From: Laburnicola sp. R22_1
Lineage: Eukaryota > Ascomycota > Dothideomycetes > Pleosporales > Didymosphaeriaceae
NCBI GenBank assembly: GCA_014281115.1
Contig: JACONQ010000015.1
Location: forward strand, 1-64,000
Length of the DNA: 64,000 nt
Direction of reading: 5' to 3'
The first letter of the stretch is position 1; the number at the start of each line of letters is the position of its first letter. Of this stretch, positions 58,050 to 64,000 are shown piece after piece. Both the position numbers and the translations under genes were made by a program. Below the pieces are notes generated by a model that did no database searches, had not been told where the DNA came from, and saw nothing but the letters and a program-made list of their open reading frames with translations.

Positions 58050-61000
58050 CAGAGTTGCCATCAATCAATCAGGTCAATCCTCCGCCCATACAAATTTTGC
58101 AGCAATCAGGATAAGGGCCATTATCCTGATTAATCTTCCTAATCATATTGATCCGTTTTAACGTTGTTTTTAACGCTAAGATGGCTTTTTGAAGCTAAAA
58201 AAACGACAAATATAGTGATTTTTACGCGTTTTTAGAGTTTTAAGCAATTTCCTAATCGGGTAATCAACTAAGTTAGCCAAGCACCTCGAATTATCTGCGT
58301 CTGCCCTCTCTATTAACGCTCTCTCGCGCCCTCCCCTCCACACTCATACAATGGCCCCAGCCTTACGAAATAAGGGTAAAAGGAGCTCTCTAAGTACAGC
58401 GGCAAGGCCAGCGGCACCTCCAGTCATCGCGCTCGACTCACAGAGCACACAGGAGCTGCCAGAGTCTCAGGGCAGCCAGAGCTTCGAGACTAAGCTCTGG
58501 GACCGCAACGCTGCGTCCTTCAACATAGAGGCTCTGCCCTTAATTAACGCAACGCTCTTAGGGCCCTCGAATGCGTCGACGCCCTCCCGTGGACTATTAG
58601 AAACTCCAACGCCAAGAGCTCGAGCTGCGTTAACTCAAGCTGCCACTGCTCCCTCAGCTGCCTCCTCACCTAGCTCCGACAGCCCTGGGCTCGAATTCGA
58701 CGCTCGTTTTGCAGATAACTTTAACAGGATCGACTAGGTAAGGTTGCCGCTGTATACAAAGCCTCTGCGTACGCAGAAGTTCAAGAAATCAGTGCTCTAC
58801 GCTTATGGATATCGCGTCGCGCTCCGGGCGGACATGAGGCGTATTTTCTTCGTCTGTCACCACTGCCACATACACAGGGTGCCTGGCACTAGAGGGATAC
58901 TGGAGACAACGAGCTCGACGACAGCGGCGTAGAATCACGTTGAGCAGAGGCGACTCGGCCATAGGCACCTTCGCCCGGGCAAGCAGTTAGCTCAACTGGA
59001 GTCAGGGCAGCGTACTCTTGGGGCTCTCATGCGTGGCGGCGTAGGTGTGTCGCAGGAGGTGTCCAACGCCCTCAGAAACTTTAATCAGCAGCGTTTTCGA
59101 CTCGCTGTAGTTGGCTGGCTTACTAAGAACAATTACCCACTGCGCGAGGTGGAAACGCTGTCCTTTCAAAAGCTCCTGCGCGCTGCCTTTCTGCTAAGGT
59201 TATACGCAAATCTCTAGCCTTAGGTGCAAGCTAAGCTCTCTTGCGCGCTCAGTAAGGTCCATATAAGCTTCAACAGCTGGACTATAAAGGGTGGCAAGAG
59301 CGCGTTTTATAGGCTCATCGCTTATTACATTAATAGTCGCGGCAAGCTCTGCGACCTGCCTCTCGCCCTCCCTTAGCTTAGTGGCGCGCATACGGGCGAC
59401 AGAGTCGCTGAAGTTGTTATCAAAACGCTAGAGGCCTTTGGGATTAACAGTAGCTCAATTGGGTACTTTACGCTTAACAACGCAATAAATAATAATACAG
59501 CTGTTAACGCGCTAGGCAATTATTACGACTTTTTCCCACGGGACTGGCGCCTCCGCTGCTGTCCTCACTCGCTTAATTTAGTAGGGCAAACTGTAATATT
59601 TGGAGCTGACAAAGACGCCTTTAACAACGACGCATCGCAGCTTAAAGTAGAGGAGAAATACCTGCGCGAGTGGCGAGAGAAGGGCCCTATTGGAGTCCTT
59701 GTGGACGTCGTACACTCAATATCAACGCCTCAGCAGCATGACCTTTTTAACGACTTTCAGCAGTCAACGCGCGAGGTGGGAGAGCCTGCGCGGCTCTTAG
59801 AGCCCATAAGGCCTGTTGTTACGCGCTGGAACAGCTACCTTAATTTTATGGTGAGAGCCGTCCTTCTCTACCGCCTAATTGATGCCCTTGTTGATCACAG
59901 GGCGGAGAGGGCGTTAAGGGATAAGTCCTCAGCTCGCGCGCGCGGCAAGGCTCCTTCTGACGCTAGAGCTCCCACCAAAGGCCTTAGCGCTGCTGATTGG
60001 GCTACAATCAATTAATATATTAAGGTCCTTCGGCCCTTAAAGGAGCCCACAAAGAGACTCGAAGGCCACGGCGACTCTGGCTGTTTTAGAGCGATTTACG
60101 AGGTGTATCCTACTTTTAAGTACCTCCTCTCTTAGTTTGAGCAGCTTGTTGAGAGCTTTACGAGCGTTAATTTTAATGAGCCCGACGCTCCTAAGGACCA
60201 CTTAAAAATTAACGTGACAGCAGCCCACACAAAGCTCTTAAAGTATTACACGCTGCTTGAAGAGACGCTAGTTTATTACGCCTCCACAGTCCTCCACCCG
60301 TATTACAAGTATTACTTTGTAAACTCATGGACTAGAGAGTACAAAGTATGGCTTGAAAAAGCTAATAGGCAGTTCTAAGAGCTGTAGGCTAAGTACAAAT
60401 TAGAAGATGCCTGCCCTGTTAACTCTCCTCCGCGTAAACGATTAAAACGTGTTAATAATATTAACGACTACGCTGAGTTACACGTTAAGCCTCTAAGAGC
60501 TAAAACTGTAGCTCCTCTTGTTGACAGTACCGACGAATTCGATCGCTGGTGGCACAATGAATTGAGCGTTCCTAAGGATCACACATACCGTACAGATCCT
60601 ATTGGGTATTGGCTATCTCTCCGCGATACGTATCCCCGCCTTTCTTAGTTGGCTATTGATCTCCTGTCAATCACAGCATCCTCCTGTTGCCGTGAGAGAG
60701 TGTTCTCTGAGGTTGGCGATATAATGGAGCCATAACGTCGAAAAATGAGCCCCCAATTGCTTTCCACAATCACCTGCGTACGGAGCTGGCTGAGAGCTGG
60801 ATATTCTCCGTCCCAGGAGACGCCCGACGGAGAGCTTCCAGTAGAGCTCTCAGAGCTCGAGATACAAGAGATCTATCAGGTATCGCAGTGGGATGAGCCT
60901 CTGTAGCTCCCTGCACACAAATATCATCTCCGGGCGATTTTTCCGTCAATCAATCAATCAATCTTCAATCAATACGCCTCCAAAATCACCTTCAATCAAT

Positions 61001-61083
61001 CAAACCAGTTTACGAGGTCTCTGAGTATCAATCAAATCAATCACAGCTTCAAAATTGATCCTGATTGATTGATGGCAACTCTG
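58050..61083 (+). mobile_element. hAT DNA transposon, 3,034 bp
   Basis: Terminal inverted repeats start CAGAGTTGCCATCAATCAAT. A perfect 8-bp target duplication CGCCAATA flanks the element (58042-58049 and 61084-61091), which is diagnostic for hAT. Subterminal ATCAATCA repeats are abundant at both ends, especially 60950-61070, and may be transposase-binding sites. One transposase frame occupies the centre. It is inserted in the transcription-factor remnant in the opposite orientation. Confidence 0.96.
58351..60906 (+). pseudogene. hAT transposase (851 codons, nonsense-riddled)
   Basis: One frame runs from the ATG at 58351 ('MAPALRNKGKRSSLSTAARP') to TAG at 60904 with no frameshift. The N-terminus is Ser/Pro/Ala-rich. 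A degenerate BED-like zinc-finger region lies near 58850 ('FFVCHHCHIHR'). The catalytic RNase H-like core includes 'AKLSCALSKVHISFNSWTIK' and 'RLRCCPHSLNLVGQTVI', then 'RPVVTRWNSYLNFM'. The C-terminal hAT dimerisation domain reads 'DPIGYWLSLRDTYPRLS', 'LAIDLLSITASSCCRERVFS' and 'RRKMSPQLLSTITCVRSWL'. About twelve stops (for example 58735, 58930, 59215, 59221, 60013, 60904-type TAG or TAA) all fit Gln codons. The copy is inactive but structurally complete. Confidence 0.92.
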
Positions 61084-62640
61084 CGCCAATACTGTCCCAC
61101 TCGATTTAAAAAGAGCAGAACGAGGTCGACATGCTCGGATTGCTGTGGGCTAACAGGAGTGACATCAACTTTGTCGTTGAGGACGTAGACACGACCTGCT
61201 AGGAAAACGATGGATGAAGACATTTGGTTAACAGCCTTAAAATAGCCTGGCTTCTATGACTGCGGAACGGACATAATTTTGTTAGCCTTAGACAATAAAA
61301 TTTGCCACGTGTTTTGGTAGTCCACCTGGGCACTTCCTGGGCGTATCCGCTTGCAGATCTGTTCGCAACTTGTGATATCGTCACTTTGAGTATCATCTTT
61401 ATGCTGTTTTCCGATGTTTGATTAGCGCACAGCAACTCCAGTGCAAGGAAAGCAGGGCAAAGGCCGAGGAATCAAACCCACCAATGAAACGTAAGTAATG
61501 TGTTGAGACGACTTTGATGTTCGTTGGCCGTCTCCTCTATGTTGATGTTTCGCGCTGGGTTGAAAATCCAGGAAGGAAGAGTGAAAGTTACCGCTGCGCA
61601 ATCGCTTTCGAGTTCGGAGAGCTGAGTAGCAAGAGTTGGATCGCGCTTATATCTGGCTTTTATTCGCAGTTCTGTAGGGGCTCTCATTATAGATCCTATA
61701 CCAAGATATAGGTTGTGGGTATGTCCTGATACTCCGTAGAAGATTTTCTGTACCATCTCCCAGTATTTCATAGTGGACGGCGGAGGTAGTTGTACACTAA
61801 TACTTGTATTGGTCGGTAAAGACCTATTGGTTTGGGAATCGGTGAATTCCAATGCAGACAAAGTTGGTAGCTCTACTAATTCCTATAGATGCGTACCAAT
61901 GGAGTGCGAACATGCCCTAATTGCTCTTAGTAAGGGTCACGCTAGGCAGATAGTACAGACGTACGCAATAGCACTGCCGATAACATCGAGGGTGCAAATG
62001 GTCCACCACGCATTTCTCTATTCTTCTGCATCATATTCCACTTTTTGGCTGGCTAACGATCTGTCTATGTGCGTGGTGTAGTAACTTTCAGCTATCCTTG
62101 CAAGCTTACTAATGCTAGCAATAGACTTACAGTTACTATGCTTAGTGATATTGTAGATGCAGAACAGAATGTAGGCTTTAATTTTATCAATGGTTAAACA
62201 GCCATGTGGAGCACCCTTGAATTCCTGGGCACGTTTTGCATACTTGGTTGGAGACAGTAGAGATTCTTTGCAGGCATCTAGTGTCCCAAACCTAGAAGCA
62301 ATAGCAAACATTAACATTTTAAAGTGACTCGACATGTTCAGTGCACCGGTAGGTAGATTTCGACGAAACAGAGGATATGTGGGTTGCACATTTCGCAAAT
62401 AGAGGCTAAACCTAGAAGAAGATGTTTGTCAACTAATGAAATGCGTTGCGTGATGTGCAATTTAGAGGCTTACAAGTATCTCTCGGTATCGGTTTCAGCC
62501 TCTAAGGAGGCACCAGTGGTCGGTTCAGGCCACAGGTCGGGCGAGCAGTCTAGTCCAGATATCTCTAAGTCCGGGGACCACCCCAGAGGTGTGCGCAGTG
62601 ACGGTTCCACGAATACCGGCGCCCGAGTACATCCAGAGGA

Positions 62641-64000
62641 AGATAATTCAAGAGTATGAGTTAACGCGCCTTGGCTGGCATGCCAAGATTTCTTCTAAGA
62701 GCCTAGGTACGCTGTAAGCCAAAAGCAATAAGTGTGACGACTAATATGTTTATTAGTGAGGAGGGGCCAGATTTTTTTAACACTCGTTGCACTGCGTCTA
62801 GCATTGGTTCTACGTACTTGGCTTTGCTCTCCGCTTGCTATACGTGCAATTAATATGGCGCATTTAACAATTGCCATAGGTCGGACGTAACATATTGCCT
62901 ATAGTCCAACAGGATAAGCTTTAATATTAACTCGCGGCTTATAGACTCGTAAAGGTAGGTGTTTAAGGTACATTTAATTTTTTACTGCGTTATTATATCT
63001 GTAAGACAGAGCCATTAAACTAGGAATTAGGCACTACGTACAGTCTATAGCAATCACATACACAATATCTTGTCCTCTGGGTAGTTAGAGTTAGCCTGGC
63101 ACGTGCTGTTAGAGGTGACTTAGTTTGCGTTATATTAATTATGTAAGTTAAACAAATAGTAAACTCGTAGTAATATAAATAGACTAACATAGTATTAAGC
63201 TGTCTTAAAGGTATTATATATAGAAAACTCACCTATAAATTTTACTATTATAGACGGGTCCAAAGGGTTCCGTAAGCGGGCTGTTAATCTAGGCTAGCAT
63301 TATAGTTATCCTAGATTTAAAGTTAGGCCCAACACGCGACTCGTATATAATACTAAAACAAAATCTTTTTATTTACTAATCCTGCTTAGCTTGTTCCCAC
63401 AAACTATCTTTAAGGGTATAGTCTACTATAGCTCTATTCTATACGCTGTGCTTAATTTTTAGAACTATAAGCAGTCGTCTTCTAGACACTCCCTATTATA
63501 ATGGCTATTCTAGTAGGGATATTCTAATAGCTATACTTATCTCTACTATAAAGATCGTGTAAGTTATACTACAATTTCTGCATTTACTAAACTTATACTT
63601 AAGAAAGGTAACTAATTAAATTTACTTACTTATATATTAAGTCGTGCTATTTTTTTATTATCTTCTTATCCTTTGTATGGCTAAAAACAAATAGGCTTCT
63701 AAGGTTATTAAGGCTAGACTAAAGGAGTAAGTTAATTAAAAGCTTTGCAGCAAGTTAAATATTGCCACTACGCTTTAATACTAGATATATTCTTAAATAT
63801 AGGCTATAAGAACTTATAAACTAGGTATACGAGAGTATAGTACTTATAAGTATACTCTATAGTAATATATCTTAACTAATAATACTAAAAAGTTAGTAAC
63901 TAAGGCCTAGATTAATACTATAGCTTAATAGAGGTTATTATTACTATTAATATTAGATTTAGATTAATCTAAGTCTAACGCAAGCTAGTGTAAGTCTAAA
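62641..64000. other. Right-hand AT-rich interval without recognised genes
   Basis: From about 62700 the sequence grades into TA-rich, CTAG-rich decay resembling the other AT-rich intervals. A 60-codon minus-strand frame (62877-62695) is Lys/Arg-rich but lacks a Zn2Cys6 pattern, so I do not join it to the transcription-factor remnant. No telomeric or transposon ends are visible up to the window edge. Confidence 0.5.

Larger units (their letters stand above)
57563..62640 (-). pseudogene. Fungal-specific transcription factor (middle homology region) split by hAT
   Basis: On the minus strand an acidic linker (about 62640-62470, 'DLWPEPTTGASLEAETDTER') leads to the fungal_trans region: 'QPTYPLFRRNLPTGALNMSS', 'HFKMLMFAIASRFG', 'LTIDKIKAYILFCIYNITKH', 'SIASISKLARIAE' and 'WWTICTLDVIGSAIAVR'. 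More C-terminal parts are 'MKYWEMVQKIFYGVSG', 'LSELESDCAAVTFTLPSWIF', 'EHVDLVLLFLNRVGQYW' and, beyond the hAT element, 'FEATPEQRGLDIGLDLGISW'. The family binds DNA through an N-terminal Zn2Cys6 cluster; no Cys cluster is visible upstream, so that part is lost. The frame shifts at least once near 61210 and stops are scattered. Host length without the hAT is about 2.0 kb, normal for the family. An intact paralog probably exists elsewhere. Confidence 0.75.

Noticed and set aside
6176..60906. UAG read as glutamine (stop-codon reassignment)
   Set aside because: TAG so often replaces presumed CAG that reassignment was considered. The intact gene at 47123-49382 and the CAP gene use CAG freely and have no internal TAG. 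TAA and TGA also occur, and catalytic Asp codons show matching G-to-A changes, so RIP-like mutation explains the data.
62695..62877. Zn2Cys6 DNA-binding domain upstream of the transcription-factor remnant
   Set aside because: The minus-strand frame is basic but lacks the six-cysteine pattern, so the zinc cluster is considered missing.
1..64000. CRISPR array, tRNA or rRNA genes
   Set aside because: No regularly spaced repeats with unique spacers were seen. I found no convincing tRNA T-loop/anticodon arrangement or rRNA segment by eye. A tRNAscan run would be needed to exclude tRNAs fully.

Overview
The window is one end of a chromosome from a filamentous ascomycete (Pezizomycotina). The evidence is a terminal (CCCTAA)n tract at the left edge, short GT-AG introns of about 50-80 bp, a Tad1-type LINE, Fot1/pogo, hAT and Copia elements, a STAND receptor gene of the fungal type, and pervasive C-to-T / G-to-A decay typical of repeat-induced point mutation (RIP). 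The large unknown proteins at 13.9-36 kb resemble families I associate with subtelomeres of Fusarium-like Sordariomycetes. That placement is from memory and is an inference.

Layout. 1-228 telomere. 229-4432 very AT-rich subtelomere holding a 1.07 kb palindromic foldback element. 4433-4462 a head-to-head interstitial telomere relic. 4463-13.8 kb a GC-balanced block of decayed single genes: an ankyrin protein, an unknown intron-containing gene, an SGNH hydrolase, and two paralogous small membrane-protein genes. 13.9-43.1 kb holds five large decayed genes, all on the minus strand and pointing at the telomere. From upstream to downstream they are an OrsD/DUF3505-like gene, B (ParB-like N-terminus), C, D and A. 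This block is riddled with insertions: a Copia element in the OrsD-like gene, an older Copia remnant and LTR-like sequences in front of B and C, and a LINE plus a Fot1-like element inside A. 43.1-45.7 kb is AT-rich. 46.0-49.4 kb holds a truncated STAND gene facing the one clearly intact, intron-containing gene (a membrane protein). 49.4-52.4 kb is AT-rich with a decayed Fot1-like element. 53.6-57.1 kb holds a CAP/PR-1-like secreted protein, a decayed membrane gene and a laccase fragment. 57.5-62.6 kb is a decayed transcription-factor gene split by an hAT element. The rest is AT-rich.

The strongest observation is that gene A becomes one uninterrupted frame of about 1,467 codons, apart from nonsense codons, once two transposons and one copy of each target-site duplication are removed. 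In-frame stops throughout the decayed genes sit mainly where Gln (CAG/CAA), less often Trp or Arg, codons are expected. Several transposons have also lost a catalytic Asp to Asn by G-to-A. Little here looks functional except the membrane protein at 47.1-49.4 kb and possibly the CAP protein. The window is mainly a fossil record of a subtelomeric gene family and its invaders.
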